From Trinickia dinghuensis (GTDB lineage: Bacteria; Pseudomonadota; Gammaproteobacteria; Burkholderiales; Burkholderiaceae), in NCBI RefSeq assembly GCF_003367175.1, contig NZ_QRGA01000001.1:1-64000 (forward strand): 64,000 bases of DNA, read 5' to 3'. The stretch's first letter is position 1, and every line of letters starts with the position of its first letter. The notes beneath the pieces are model-generated. The model was given only the letters and a program-made list of their open reading frames with translations. It had not been told where the DNA came from and ran no database searches. The position numbers and the translations under genes were made by a program. This document shows positions 8,836-18,378 of the stretch, piece by piece.

Positions 8836-9187
8836 GCGCCGGGCGAAGGCCCCAGGTTCGGCATGTGATCGGAAGAGGCTGAGACGCCTATGGCATCGCT
8901 TCGATCCGGCGCGGTCCGAGCCTCGTTCGAAGGCAGGCCACATCGCTAATGCATTGCATCACCAATCGCAATATATCCACCCAATGAAATTGGCGTGCCG
9001 ACACTTACATTAGCCGTGTGGCAATTCAGGTGGGGCACGGCGAAGCGCGGAAATCGCTTTTCGATGAGTTGGACACGGAATGATCGGACGCAATCGATCT
9101 CGATCGCCGTCCCCGGGTCTCGCTCGAAAGCGCTTTACCGCTCGTCATAAGCGTGGAGACATTTACGCATTTCTTGGTGAGGTTTAA

Positions 9188-10252
9188 ATGAGTAGCTCTT
9201 TGAAGGCGATAGCGCTGGTCGCCATGGGGATGGTAGCCGTCCCCGCCATGGCAACCGATCTGGTTTTTGCATCTTGGGGCGGCTCGTACCAAGACGCCCA
9301 GGACACGACGGCCGTGCGTCCGTTCAGCGCGAAGTCCGGCGATCAGATCAAGATCGACACGTACAACGGCGGCATTGCTCAGATTCGCAGCCAGGTCGAG
9401 ACGCACAACGTCACATGGGACGTGGTCGACATGCAGCTCGCCGATGCGACGCGCGCATGCGACGAGGGGCTGCTCGAGCCGATCAACGCCGCCTCCCTGC
9501 CCGCATCCTCGAAGGGCGCGGCAGCCAAGTCCGACTTCTTGCCGGGCGGGCTCTCCGATTGCATGGTCGGCAACGTCTCCTGGTCGACGATGATCACCTA
9601 CAACAAGAGCGCGTTCAAAGGCAAAGAGCCGACCAAGATCGGCGATTTCTTCGACCTCAAAAAATTCCCTGGGAAACGTGGCCTTCGCAAGTCGCCCGAG
9701 GGCGCGCTCGAGTGGGCGCTGCTTGCCGACGGCGTCCCGGCTGGCGATGTCTACAAGGTGCTCTCCACGCCGGCCGGCGTAGATCGTGCGTTCAAGAAGC
9801 TCGACACGATCAAGTCGTCGATCGTCTGGTGGGAGGCCGGCGCCCAGCCGCCACAACTGCTCGCCGACGGCGAAGTGACGATGACGAGCGCCTATCCCAA
9901 CCGCATTTATACCGCGGTGATGCAGGATAAGAAGCCGTTCGGCTTCCTGTGGGATGGCGAAGTGAAGAACATCGAAGGTTATGCCATCGTCAAGGGCACG
10001 AAGAACCTGAAGGCCGCGCAGGATTTCGTCAACTTCGCGACTTCGACCGATGCGCTCGCGAAGCTCTCGTCCGCCACGGCACTGGGCCCGATGCGCCAGT
10101 CGTCGATTCCGGAAGTCGATCCGAAGGTCGGTCCTTACCTTCCGACCGCACCGCAAAATCAGAAGGACGCCGTCGACGTCAACGTCGCCTTCTGGGCCGA
10201 CCATTCCGACGATCTGAATCAGAAGTTCGCGGTTTGGCTCGGACAGAAGTAA
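9188..10252 (+). CDS. PotD-like periplasmic binding protein of an ABC transporter
   Basis: A 354-residue extracellular solute-binding protein of the spermidine/putrescine (PotD) cluster. It has a Sec signal peptide of about 22 residues ending AMA, followed by DLVFASWGGSYQDAQ, the typical first strand of this family. A GAGG ribosome site precedes the ATG. It carries no permease next to it; the matching permeases and ATPase are probably those at 16237-19458, in the oppositely oriented pruA-putA operon. If so, the system imports proline, a betaine or another small cationic or zwitterionic compound rather than a polyamine. A strong terminator follows 38 bp after the stop. Confidence 0.85.
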   Translation: MSSSLKAIALVAMGMVAVPAMATDLVFASWGGSYQDAQDTTAVRPFSAKSGDQIKIDTYNGGIAQIRSQVETHNVTWDVVDMQLADATRACDEGLLEPINAASLPASSKGAAAKSDFLPGGLSDCMVGNVSWSTMITYNKSAFKGKEPTKIGDFFDLKKFPGKRGLRKSPEGALEWALLADGVPAGDVYKVLSTPAGVDRAFKKLDTIKSSIVWWEAGAQPPQLLADGEVTMTSAYPNRIYTAVMQDKKPFGFLWDGEVKNIEGYAIVKGTKNLKAAQDFVNFATSTDALAKLSSATALGPMRQSSIPEVDPKVGPYLPTAPQNQKDAVDVNVAFWADHSDDLNQKFAVWLGQK

Positions 10253-10290
10253 GCAACCGTACCGACTAGCAGCCTGAAGGACGGATCGAA

Positions 10291-10320
10291 GCCGGGAGTC
10301 GCAAGACTACCCGGCTTTTT
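10291..10320 (+). terminator. Rho-independent terminator after the binding-protein gene
   Basis: GCCGGGAGTC-GCAA-GACT-A-CCCGGC gives a 10-bp stem with a one-base bulge and a tetraloop, followed by TTTTT. It terminates the rightward transcript from 9188. Confidence 0.9.
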
Positions 10321-10369
10321 CATGACGTTGCGAAGCTGGGCATGCTGGTTAAAGCTAAGGGACGCCCAT

Positions 10370-10410
10370 AAAAAAACCCTTGCCGAAGCGGTTAAGCTCC
10401 CGCAAGGGGG
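10370..10410 (-). terminator. Rho-independent terminator after the chemoreceptor gene
   Basis: Read on the minus strand, CCCTTGC pairs with GCAAGGG (plus positions 10402-10408 and 10377-10383) across an 18-nt loop and is followed by seven T residues. It lies 66 bp beyond the stop of the leftward methyl-accepting protein gene. Confidence 0.8.
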
Positions 10411-10475
10411 AATGAAGCGGGGAAAAGAAGCGCTCTAACGTTCGACCCGCAAGGCTTGTTAAAGCGCCATCGACT

Positions 10476-12272
10476 TCAGAGGATGAATGCGGACAGCTCC
10501 CTCGACAGCGTCGCCGCCTGCTCCCGCAGCGCCATCGAAGCGGCGGCGGCCTCCTCCACGAGTGAAGCGTTTCGCTGCGTCATTTCATCGAGTTGCCCTA
10601 CCGAGCGGGAGACTTCGTCGATACCGCGGGATTGCTCGGTCGTCGCGCGGGCGACGTCTTCCATGAGTGTCGCCACGCCGCCGATGGCTTGAACCGTCGT
10701 ATGCATCGACTCCCCGGATTCTCTGACGAGCTGGCTGCCCTGCTGCACTCGGCCCACGGTGGATTCGACGAGCGTCTTGATCTCCTTCGCGGCGTTCGCG
10801 CTGCGCTGGGCGAGCGTTCTCACCTCCGCCGCCACAACCGCGAAACCTCGGCCCTGCTCGCCGGCCCGTGCTGCTTCGACGGCCGCGTTCAAGGCAAGGA
10901 TGTTGGTTTGAAAGGCGATGCCTTCGATCATCGACGTAATGCTGCCGACCTGGGTCGACGCCTCTTCCACACGCGCCATGGTTTCCGTGGCCGCGCTGGC
11001 CTTGTCATGGCCCTGCGCCGCTGCTTGCGCTACGTCGCGGGCCTGTGCAGTGGCATTGCCGACCGACCCCGCCGCGTTCTTCCCGGTTACGTCGATCTCT
11101 TCCATCGCCGCGGCCGCCTGCTGAAGATTCGCGGCTGTCTGTTCGGTGCGTGCCGACAGTTCGGCGTTGCCCGCCGCGATCTCGGCAGCGGCAGCATCGA
11201 CTTTGTCGCTGACGTCGCGCACCTTGAGCAGCACGGTGTGGATCTTGTTCACGAACACGTTGAACGATGCGGAAATGGCCGTCACTTCGTCCGCGCCGCC
11301 TTCGTCGAGCCGGCGCGTCAAGTCGCCGCTGCCCGAGGCGATGGCCTGCATCGCACGCTGCACGCGCGATAGCCGGGTCAGCGCACGACCGACGACGGCA
11401 CCGACGAGAATGAGCGCGAGGACGGCAACGACAGCCGCCGTACCGAGGGACCACACCACGAGCGCCTTGAGTCCCGCATTGGCTTCGCCCTTGTCGAGCG
11501 CAATGACGAGCACCCAGTCTGTGCCGGGTACTTTCGCTTCACGCAGCAGGAAATGGCGGCCGCCGATATCGACGTCATTGAGTTCTTCCGTCGCCGCGAA
11601 TGCCCGCAAATTGTCGGCGGTCAACCGCTCCGAAAGCTGGGCCGCGGGCTTCAGCATCCACGCGGCATCGGGATGCGCGACGATCGTGCCGTTCCCGTCG
11701 ACGAGAAAGGCGAAGCTCGAAGGCGTCGGTTTGATCGTGCGTACCGTTTCGACGATCGCCTTCATCGGCACGTTGCCCGAGACGACGCCGGCCAATTCGC
11801 CGAAATGAGAGATCGGCACCGGGAACGACACGACGACCTGCTTCGTCTGCGGATCCAAGTACGGCGCCGTCACGGTCGGCTTGCCCTTCGCCTTGGCGGC
11901 CTTGTACCAAGGGCTATTCGTCGGATCGTAGCCGGTCGGGAAGCCGGTGCTGTCCAACTGCTGCATCGACTTGTCCGCGTAGCCGGCATACACGTTCGAG
12001 AAATCGCCGGCTCGGGCGATTTGCCGGAACTCGGCGAGCGGCGACGGTTCGAGCGCCGCGGTCTTGAGCGAGGCGATCATCCGTTGGCGGCTCGCGACCC
12101 ACTCGCCGATACTGGCGACGTGCCCTGCTTCGAGCGTGGCAAGGTTCTGCTGCATCGCTCGAGCGTTGTATGCCTTGGTCAGCACATAGGACAACAACGT
12201 CGTTGCAACGAGCGAGGCGAGCACGACGCCTACCGTCACCCCCAGGATCTTGATCTTGATGGTTCGAAACAT
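10476..12272 (-). CDS. Methyl-accepting chemotaxis protein with a Cache sensor
   Basis: A 598-residue chemoreceptor. An N-terminal membrane segment (about 8-30) and a second one (about 275-300) bracket a roughly 240-residue periplasmic domain of Cache type; the stretch PYLDPQTKQVVVSFPVPI is characteristic of dCache_1 amino-acid sensors. HAMP follows, then the signalling hairpin with the invariant tip around [19 protein letters not shown]. The protein would couple ligand binding to CheA/CheW. Its position between a PotD-like binding protein and putA suggests it senses the imported amino acid or betaine, but that is inference. Transcription ends at the terminator near 10370. No C-terminal pentapeptide for CheR binding is seen. 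Confidence 0.9.
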   Translation of the reverse strand: MFRTIKIKILGVTVGVVLASLVATTLLSYVLTKAYNARAMQQNLATLEAGHVASIGEWVASRQRMIASLKTAALEPSPLAEFRQIARAGDFSNVYAGYADKSMQQLDSTGFPTGYDPTNSPWYKAAKAKGKPTVTAPYLDPQTKQVVVSFPVPISHFGELAGVVSGNVPMKAIVETVRTIKPTPSSFAFLVDGNGTIVAHPDAAWMLKPAAQLSERLTADNLRAFAATEELNDVDIGGRHFLLREAKVPGTDWVLVIALDKGEANAGLKALVVWSLGTAAVVAVLALILVGAVVGRALTRLSRVQRAMQAIASGSGDLTRRLDEGGADEVTAISASFNVFVNKIHTVLLKVRDVSDKVDAAAAEIAAGNAELSARTEQTAANLQQAAAAMEEIDVTGKNAAGSVGNATAQARDVAQAAAQGHDKASAATETMARVEEASTQVGSITSMIEGIAFQTNILALNAAVEAARAGEQGRGFAVVAAEVRTLAQRSANAAKEIKTLVESTVGRVQQGSQLVRESGESMHTTVQAIGGVATLMEDVARATTEQSRGIDEVSRSVGQLDEMTQRNASLVEEAAAASMALREQAATLSRELSAFIL

Positions 12273-12383
12273 TGTGTCCCCGTCCCGCGCATTGCGTCTT
12301 GTTTTTGACCGCCGCCCGTTGCATCGCGCACGGCACGGCGGCGGCGCTGCGCTCTATCCGGCGCTCGCCATGTTGTGCGTGAA

Positions 12384-15300
12384 TTAGAGCGCGTCCTCGC
12401 TCAGCACCATCAACTGCGTGTTGCCGCCCGCCGCGCTCGCGTTCACCGTCGTGATGCGCTCCCGCACCAGTTGCGGCCAGTCATAGCCGCCGTTCACGGT
12501 TTCCTCGATACAGCAGAGCTTGGACTGCATCGCGGTCGCGCGCAGATTCGACGTGCCGTTTTGCTTTCGCGTGACCATCACCGCATCGGGACGGGCTTGG
12601 ACATCCTCGCCGCGAATGATGTCCGCCGCATCGGCAGAGCGTGCGATGCGGCATGACTTTCCAAGCTTGCCGGCAATGTCCTTGGCGAACTGCGTCTCGA
12701 CCAAGATCACCTCGTTGCCGAACGCGCAAGCAGCCATCGCTTGGACAACGACATCGACCGCGCTTTCTCCCGCGCACAACACGCGCCCGCGCGGCAGCAG
12801 CTCCACCGTGTTTTCCTCGCCCGTCAGCGCGGGCAAGCTGATCGGATCGAGACGCTCGATCAGCGTCGTTAGGCGTTGCCGGTGGTTCGCGATTTCGACC
12901 TTGAATGAATGGTCGGCATGGAGAGTCATCGCCAGGTCGTACAGCGCATCGATGTTGCGGCGCGCCGCCTCGCGCGCGCGAGTCATGGCGTCGCGGCGGC
13001 TGAACGATTTACCGTCCGCCGATTCGACGGGAAATTCGTAGAACTTCTCGCTCACGACACCCGGAGTCGAAGCAAACGGACCATTCGACGCATTGAACGA
13101 CGGCGCGATGGTGCGCGTCAGCGCGAACAGCGTGAGCGGACCGCCCGACATCGGCACGGCACCGCAAAGCCCGATGCCGCCGAAAGGCTGCATGCCAGGG
13201 AAAGGACTGTGCATCGCGCGGTTGACGCACACCGCGTTCGCCGTCGAGCGCGACAGCAGTTTGCCGGCCGCCTCGTTGATGCGCGTATGCAACCCCAGGA
13301 CCGCGCAGCCGAGATCGTTGAGGCGGGCCAGCAGCGAGTCCATGTCGCCCGTCTTGAACCGCACGACATGCAGCACCGGCCCGACGACGGTGCCGTCGAA
13401 CGCCGCGAGCGAGTCCAGAGCCCCAAGGTCCACGATCGTTGGCGCCACGAAATGGCCCTTCGCGCAGTGCGCCGGCAACGTCCCGCGCGTGACCTCGAAC
13501 CCTTTGCGCTGCAGTTGCCCGATATACGCCTCGACGCGATCGCGGACACTTCGCGTCGCGACCGGCCCGATGTCCGAAGCGACGCTCAAAGGGCTGCCCG
13601 TCACGCGTTCGCTGAGCATGCCCTTGAGCATGCGAAGTACCTTGTCGGCGGTCGAATCCTGCAGGCATAGCAAGCGCAACGAAGCTGCGCCTTGGCCCGC
13701 GCGCTTGAAAGCCGAGGTGATCGCATCGGAAATGACCTGCTCGGGCAACGCGGAGCTATCGACGACCATGGCATTCACGCCGCCCACCGCACCTAGCAAG
13801 CGCGGCGGCCGTGCCAACGCCGCAAGCTCCGTCGAGACGGCTTGCGCGCTTTCGACCGAACCGGCGAACAGCACCGCCGCGACTCGCTCATCCGATACGA
13901 GCGTGCGCCCCACGGTCTCGCCGGCACCGAGCACGAGTTGCAGCGCGCCAATCGGTACGCCGCTGCGATGGAACGCGCCGACGACCTCGCCGGCCACCAG
14001 CGACGCGCCGGTCGACGGCTTCGCGATCACCGCATTGCCTGCCGCGAGCGAAGACGAAATCTGTTCGACGAGCGCGAACATCGGCGAAGACACCGGCGAG
14101 AGTCCCACCACCACGCCGAGCGGTTCCGTCGTGTCGAGCCGGGTGTCGGTCTTGATCTGATAAGCGTACAGCCGGCATACGTTGATCGCGCTACGCACCT
14201 CTTCGGCCGCTTCGGCAAGCGTCATGCCGTTTTCCAGCACCAACAGCGCCCCGATTCGCGCGCTTGCACTCTGGATTGCATCGGTTGCGCGTTCGAGCGT
14301 CGCTGCGCGCTCGAGAGCCGGCGTGCGCGACCAGGCGCTTGCAGCGAACGAAGCCGCGGCCAGCACCTCGGGCACCGCACTCGGCTCGCTATCCGAGACG
14401 CTGCCGATGACATCGGTCGTATCGCCCGCGCCGTACACAAGCCGGGTCGCATCCGCGGCGCGCGGGTTTCCGCTCGCAACGATCGATTGCGCGGCCGGCC
14501 GCGTCGCGCGCAAGCTCGCAACCGCGTCCTGGAATTCGCGCGCGTTGCCATAGCTGAGGGCCTTTGCATTGACGCGCCCGGGAAGCACCGCACCCGGTGT
14601 AACGATGCCGCCATGCGGCTTGCCGCCCGTGCGAGCCGCCCGGGCCACCGGATCTTCGACAATGTCGGCGATGCTGACGGCCGGATCGACGATTTGATTC
14701 ACGAAAGAGGAATTCGCGCCGTTTTCGAGCAGACGCCGCACGAGGTAGGCGAGCAGCGTCGCGTGCGGGCCGACAGGCGCATAGATCCGGCAGGCGCGTT
14801 TAAGCTTCGACGGTCCGACGACTTGGTCGTAAACCGTTTCCCCCATGCCATGCAGGCATTGAAACTCGTATTCCTGGCCGCCCGCCAACGTATGAACCGC
14901 CGCAATCGAAAAAGCATTGTGCGTCGCAAACTGCGGAAAGATCGCATCCGGCGCGGCGAGCAATACCTTCGCACAGGCGATATAGCTGACGTCCGAATGG
15001 ACCTTGCGCGTGAACACCGGATAGCCGGCGGCACCCGCATCCTGCGCCAGCTTGATTTCCGTATCCCAGTACGCGCCCTTCACGAGGCGGATATTGAAGC
15101 GCCGCCCTGTCGCACGAGCGAGCGCGATGATCCAGTCGGCCACCGCACGGCCGCGCTTCTGATACGACTGCAGCGAAATGCCGATCCCATTCCAGCCCGC
15201 AAGGCTCGGCTCGCGGCTGAGCCGTTCAAGCATTTCGAGCGTGAGGTCGAACCGAGCCGACTCTTCCTGATCGAGGTGGAACCCGATGCCATAGTGCTTC

Positions 15301-16151
15301 GCCAACCGCGCGAGCTCGAGCAGCCGCGGGTAGAGTTCGACGAGCACCCGGTCGCGCTGCATCAGTTCATAGCGCGGATGCAGGCCGGATATCTTGACGG
15401 ATACGCCCGGGCCGTCGATCGGGCCACGCGCCTGGGCATCCTTGCCGATCGCCTCGATGGCGTGCCGATACGATTCGAAATACGCTTGCGCGTCCTCGTC
15501 CGTCAGCGCGGCTTCGCCGAGCATGTCGTACGAGTAGCGGTAGCCCGTCGCTTCGCGGCCCTTTGCAACCCCGATCGCCTCCTCGATCGTCTGCCCCGTG
15601 ACGAACTGCTTGCCGAGCATCCGCATCGCGTAGGCGACACCGGCGCGCACGACGGCTTCCCCGCCTTTCCTGACGACACGCGAGAGCGCCTCGGCCAGCG
15701 CGTTCTCGTCGGGCTGCTTGAGCAGCTTACCGGTGACGAGTAGCCCCCAAGCCGTCGCGTTGACGAACAACGAAGGCGATTTGCCGAGGTGGGCACGCCA
15801 ATCGGCGTCGACGATCTTGTCGCGAATGAGCTGATTGCGCGTTTCGGTGTCGGGGATGCGCAGCATCGCTTCAGCAAGGCACATCAAGGCGATCCCTTCA
15901 CGGCTGTCGAGCGAGAACTCCTGCGTGAGCAGATCGACGCCGCCGGCATCGATGCGCGCGTCGCGCACGCCCTGCGCGAGCTGCGCGGCCAGCGCCTGGG
16001 CTTTCGCGAGCGTCGGCGGATCCATCCGCGCTTGTTCCATCAACTCCAGGATGACCTCCTGCTCGGGCCGGGCCGTGGCATCGTGGATGCGTTGGCGCAA
16101 TGCGGCAAGGTCTGGCGAAGCGGTCTGCGTGGCTTGGATTTCCGACAACAT
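12384..16151 (-). CDS. putA: PutA-type proline dehydrogenase with a degenerate aldehyde dehydrogenase domain
   Basis: A 1255-residue PutA. There is no N-terminal ribbon-helix-helix, so it cannot self-regulate. The proline dehydrogenase barrel (about 60-500) keeps RLVKGAYWDTEIK (near 355), YAPVG and the substrate-binding RR pair in LVRRLLENGANSSF (near 471). The aldehyde dehydrogenase domain (about 560-1010) has lost its chemistry: the oxyanion Asn of SPWNFP is Ser688 in SPVSSP; the general-base Glu of ETGGQN is Ala788 in AVGGVN; the nucleophile Cys of GQRCSA is Ala822 in GQGAAS. The 34-residue spacing of the last two sites equals that of active PutA. A C-terminal ALDH-superfamily domain (about 1040-1255) ends VNASAAGGNTQLMVLS, as in long PutAs. 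Predicted to make pyrroline-5-carboxylate but not oxidise it; PruA (19541) would do that step. Confidence 0.92.
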   Translation of the reverse strand: MLSEIQATQTASPDLAALRQRIHDATARPEQEVILELMEQARMDPPTLAKAQALAAQLAQGVRDARIDAGGVDLLTQEFSLDSREGIALMCLAEAMLRIPDTETRNQLIRDKIVDADWRAHLGKSPSLFVNATAWGLLVTGKLLKQPDENALAEALSRVVRKGGEAVVRAGVAYAMRMLGKQFVTGQTIEEAIGVAKGREATGYRYSYDMLGEAALTDEDAQAYFESYRHAIEAIGKDAQARGPIDGPGVSVKISGLHPRYELMQRDRVLVELYPRLLELARLAKHYGIGFHLDQEESARFDLTLEMLERLSREPSLAGWNGIGISLQSYQKRGRAVADWIIALARATGRRFNIRLVKGAYWDTEIKLAQDAGAAGYPVFTRKVHSDVSYIACAKVLLAAPDAIFPQFATHNAFSIAAVHTLAGGQEYEFQCLHGMGETVYDQVVGPSKLKRACRIYAPVGPHATLLAYLVRRLLENGANSSFVNQIVDPAVSIADIVEDPVARAARTGGKPHGGIVTPGAVLPGRVNAKALSYGNAREFQDAVASLRATRPAAQSIVASGNPRAADATRLVYGAGDTTDVIGSVSDSEPSAVPEVLAAASFAASAWSRTPALERAATLERATDAIQSASARIGALLVLENGMTLAEAAEEVRSAINVCRLYAYQIKTDTRLDTTEPLGVVVGLSPVSSPMFALVEQISSSLAAGNAVIAKPSTGASLVAGEVVGAFHRSGVPIGALQLVLGAGETVGRTLVSDERVAAVLFAGSVESAQAVSTELAALARPPRLLGAVGGVNAMVVDSSALPEQVISDAITSAFKRAGQGAASLRLLCLQDSTADKVLRMLKGMLSERVTGSPLSVASDIGPVATRSVRDRVEAYIGQLQRKGFEVTRGTLPAHCAKGHFVAPTIVDLGALDSLAAFDGTVVGPVLHVVRFKTGDMDSLLARLNDLGCAVLGLHTRINEAAGKLLSRSTANAVCVNRAMHSPFPGMQPFGGIGLCGAVPMSGGPLTLFALTRTIAPSFNASNGPFASTPGVVSEKFYEFPVESADGKSFSRRDAMTRAREAARRNIDALYDLAMTLHADHSFKVEIANHRQRLTTLIERLDPISLPALTGEENTVELLPRGRVLCAGESAVDVVVQAMAACAFGNEVILVETQFAKDIAGKLGKSCRIARSADAADIIRGEDVQARPDAVMVTRKQNGTSNLRATAMQSKLCCIEETVNGGYDWPQLVRERITTVNASAAGGNTQLMVLSEDAL

Positions 16152-16236
16152 GATGAGGTGACCCAGTGTAAGGACGTAAGGACCTAAAGACTCTAGACGG
16201 AGAAAAATTCGATTGAGTTCGATGAGCTCGGAAGGC

Positions 16237-17073
16237 TCAGAACGCCTCGACGGCGCCCCGCAGCCGTTCGGTTCGGCGGCGCAGAAGTTCGAGCGTGACG
16301 AGCAGCAGCGTCGAGATGACGACGAGCAACGAGGCGACGGCCAGAATCGTCGGGCTCAGCTGTTCGCGAATACCGGCCCACATCTGGCGCGGAATCGTCA
16401 TCTGATCGGGTCCCGTCAAGAACAGCGCGACGACGATTTCGTCGAAGGACGTGGCAAATGCGAACAACGCGCCCGAAATGACGCCCGGCGCGATGATCGG
16501 CAGCTTGACCTGCAGAAACACGCGCAACGGCGACGCGCCAAGGCTGCGGCCGGCGCGCGAAAGGTTCTCGTTGAAGCCGGCCAGCGTGGCGGTGACCGTG
16601 ACGACGACGAACGGCACGCCCAGTGCCGCATGGGCGAGGATCAGGCCGAACAAATTGTTCACGAGCCCCAGCGGGCTGAACGCGAAATACACCCCCACCG
16701 CGGTGATGATGACCGGCACGATCATCGGCGAGACGAGCACCCCCGTGATCAGCGCCTTGCCCTTCATGCGCGGGCTCGTCAGGCCCAGCGACGCCATGAT
16801 GCCCAGCACTGACGCGATGAAGGTTGCGGACACGCCGGTAATCATCGTGTTCTTCAACGCCAGCATCCACTCCGGACTGTTCAGGAACCGCTCGTACCAG
16901 CGCAGGCTGAAGCCCGCCAGCGGGTACGTAAAATAGGGCTGCGAGTTGAACGACAGCGGCATCACCACCAAGACCGGTGACACCAAAAACAGCAGAACCA
17001 GAAGCGAAATCGCCAAATGAGAGAGCCTGCCAACACGGCCCCACACCGTCACATACGCCGGAAAGTTGAACAT
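16237..17073 (-). CDS. ABC transporter permease, PotC type
   Basis: A 278-residue inner-membrane permease with about six membrane segments and the ATPase-contacting EAA loop in the form AGRSLGASPLRVFLQVKLP (about residues 188-206). The opening after the first helix, PLSFNSQPYFTYPLAGFSLRWYERF, is typical of the PotC/YdcV group. It lies 5 bp after the PotB-type gene and 85 bp before putA in the same leftward operon. ATG 17073 has a GGGGTAAGG ribosome site. With the permease at 17078, the ATPase at 18379 and probably the binding protein at 9188, it forms one importer. Confidence 0.9.
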   Translation of the reverse strand: MFNFPAYVTVWGRVGRLSHLAISLLVLLFLVSPVLVVMPLSFNSQPYFTYPLAGFSLRWYERFLNSPEWMLALKNTMITGVSATFIASVLGIMASLGLTSPRMKGKALITGVLVSPMIVPVIITAVGVYFAFSPLGLVNNLFGLILAHAALGVPFVVVTVTATLAGFNENLSRAGRSLGASPLRVFLQVKLPIIAPGVISGALFAFATSFDEIVVALFLTGPDQMTIPRQMWAGIREQLSPTILAVASLLVVISTLLLVTLELLRRRTERLRGAVEAF

Positions 17074-17077
17074 TGCC

Positions 17078-18361
17078 TTACCCCAGTTTCACGCCGGCGC
17101 CACCGGTCAGTTTCACGAACAGCCCATAGACGATCAGCACGCCGGCGAGAAGGATCGAGGCGAGCGCGCTGGCCAAGCCCCAATTGAGCGTCGTATTGAC
17201 GTGGTAGGCGATGTAGTAGCTCGCCAATTGATCATCCGGACCGCCCACGATGGCCGGCGTGATGTAGTACCCCACCGCCAGAATGAAGGTCAGCATGCCC
17301 GCGGCACCGACGCCGGGAAGCGTCTGCGGGAAATAGGCTTCGAAGAAGGAGCGCACAGGTCCCGCCCCTAGCGAGCGCGCCGCTTTGACGTACAGATTCG
17401 GCACGCCCTTCATCACGCTGTAGAGCGACAAGATCGCGTACGGCAGCAGAATGTGCGTCATCGCCACGAGCACGCCGAACCGGTTATAGATCAGCGACAA
17501 AGCATGATTCGTCAATCCGAGCCTGATCAGCATGTCGTTCAGGACGCCATGGGTTTGAAGCACGACCACCCATGCCGTCGTGCGCACGAGAATCGAAGTC
17601 CAGAACGGCAGCAGCACGAGAATCATGAACAGGTTGCTGTAGCGCGCCGGAATGTTGGCGAGAAAGTACGCCACGGGATAGCCGAACAGCAGGCACAACG
17701 CGCTGACCGCGATGCTGACCCATGCGGTCCGCAAGAAGACGCCGACATAAAGGCGCTGATCTTCCGGCTGCCTCACGATCTGCCCATGATCGTTGCGCGC
17801 GAAGTCGAACGCCTTGAGGTAATAGCCGAGCGTCCAGGGCGAAGACGCGTACTTCAGCGTCGACCACGGCTGGAGTTCATCCCATCGCGGGTCGACTGCG
17901 GAGAAGCGCTGGTGCCACGTTCCGTCACCGCCTTCTCCGAGCCGGCGCGCCGTCTTCATCAGCAAGCTGCGCATGCCCACGTCGTCGTAGTTCAAGCGCG
18001 AGGCCACCTCGCTAATCCCGTTGGTCCCTTTGATCGCAAGCAGGTCCCGGCCCAGCGCCTCGTAGACTTGATCGCCCGGCACCTTGCCGGCCGCGGGGTT
18101 CCACTCGCGCAACAGTGCAGCCGCATGCGGCACGCGCTCCGACAGCGTCGGATCGCGGAAGCTCTTCATCAGCAGGCTGCCGATCGGAACCAAGAAAACG
18201 ACGAGCAGGAAAGCGAACAGCGGAAACACCAGCAGCATCGCCTTGAAGCGCTCGGCGCGCTCCGCGCCGCGCAGTCTCGCCTTGAGACTCTTCGAATCCA
18301 CCACGGCAGCCTGGTCGGCATCGCCCTGCGGTACCGCAACATCGGTTGGCAAAATCATCAT
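17078..18361 (-). CDS. ABC transporter permease, PotB type
   Basis: A 427-residue permease, longer than usual because of a soluble insert of about 130 residues between the first and second membrane helices, a known variant in PotB/YdcU-like proteins. The EAA loop is KAARSLGAGPVRSFFEAYFP. The start is placed at ATG 18361 (preceded by GAGGA); an ATG at 18397 would overlap the ATPase gene. It follows the ATPase by 17 bp and precedes the PotC-type permease by 4 bp. It should form the heterodimeric channel with the latter. Confidence 0.88.
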   Translation of the reverse strand: MMILPTDVAVPQGDADQAAVVDSKSLKARLRGAERAERFKAMLLVFPLFAFLLVVFLVPIGSLLMKSFRDPTLSERVPHAAALLREWNPAAGKVPGDQVYEALGRDLLAIKGTNGISEVASRLNYDDVGMRSLLMKTARRLGEGGDGTWHQRFSAVDPRWDELQPWSTLKYASSPWTLGYYLKAFDFARNDHGQIVRQPEDQRLYVGVFLRTAWVSIAVSALCLLFGYPVAYFLANIPARYSNLFMILVLLPFWTSILVRTTAWVVVLQTHGVLNDMLIRLGLTNHALSLIYNRFGVLVAMTHILLPYAILSLYSVMKGVPNLYVKAARSLGAGPVRSFFEAYFPQTLPGVGAAGMLTFILAVGYYITPAIVGGPDDQLASYYIAYHVNTTLNWGLASALASILLAGVLIVYGLFVKLTGGAGVKLG

Positions 18362-18378
18362 GACGTCCTCGTGTGCGG

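Noticed and set aside
13842-15743. A 633-codon open frame on the plus strand
   Set aside because: It lies wholly antisense to putA, is arginine-rich and shows no domain; a typical shadow frame of GC-rich coding DNA.
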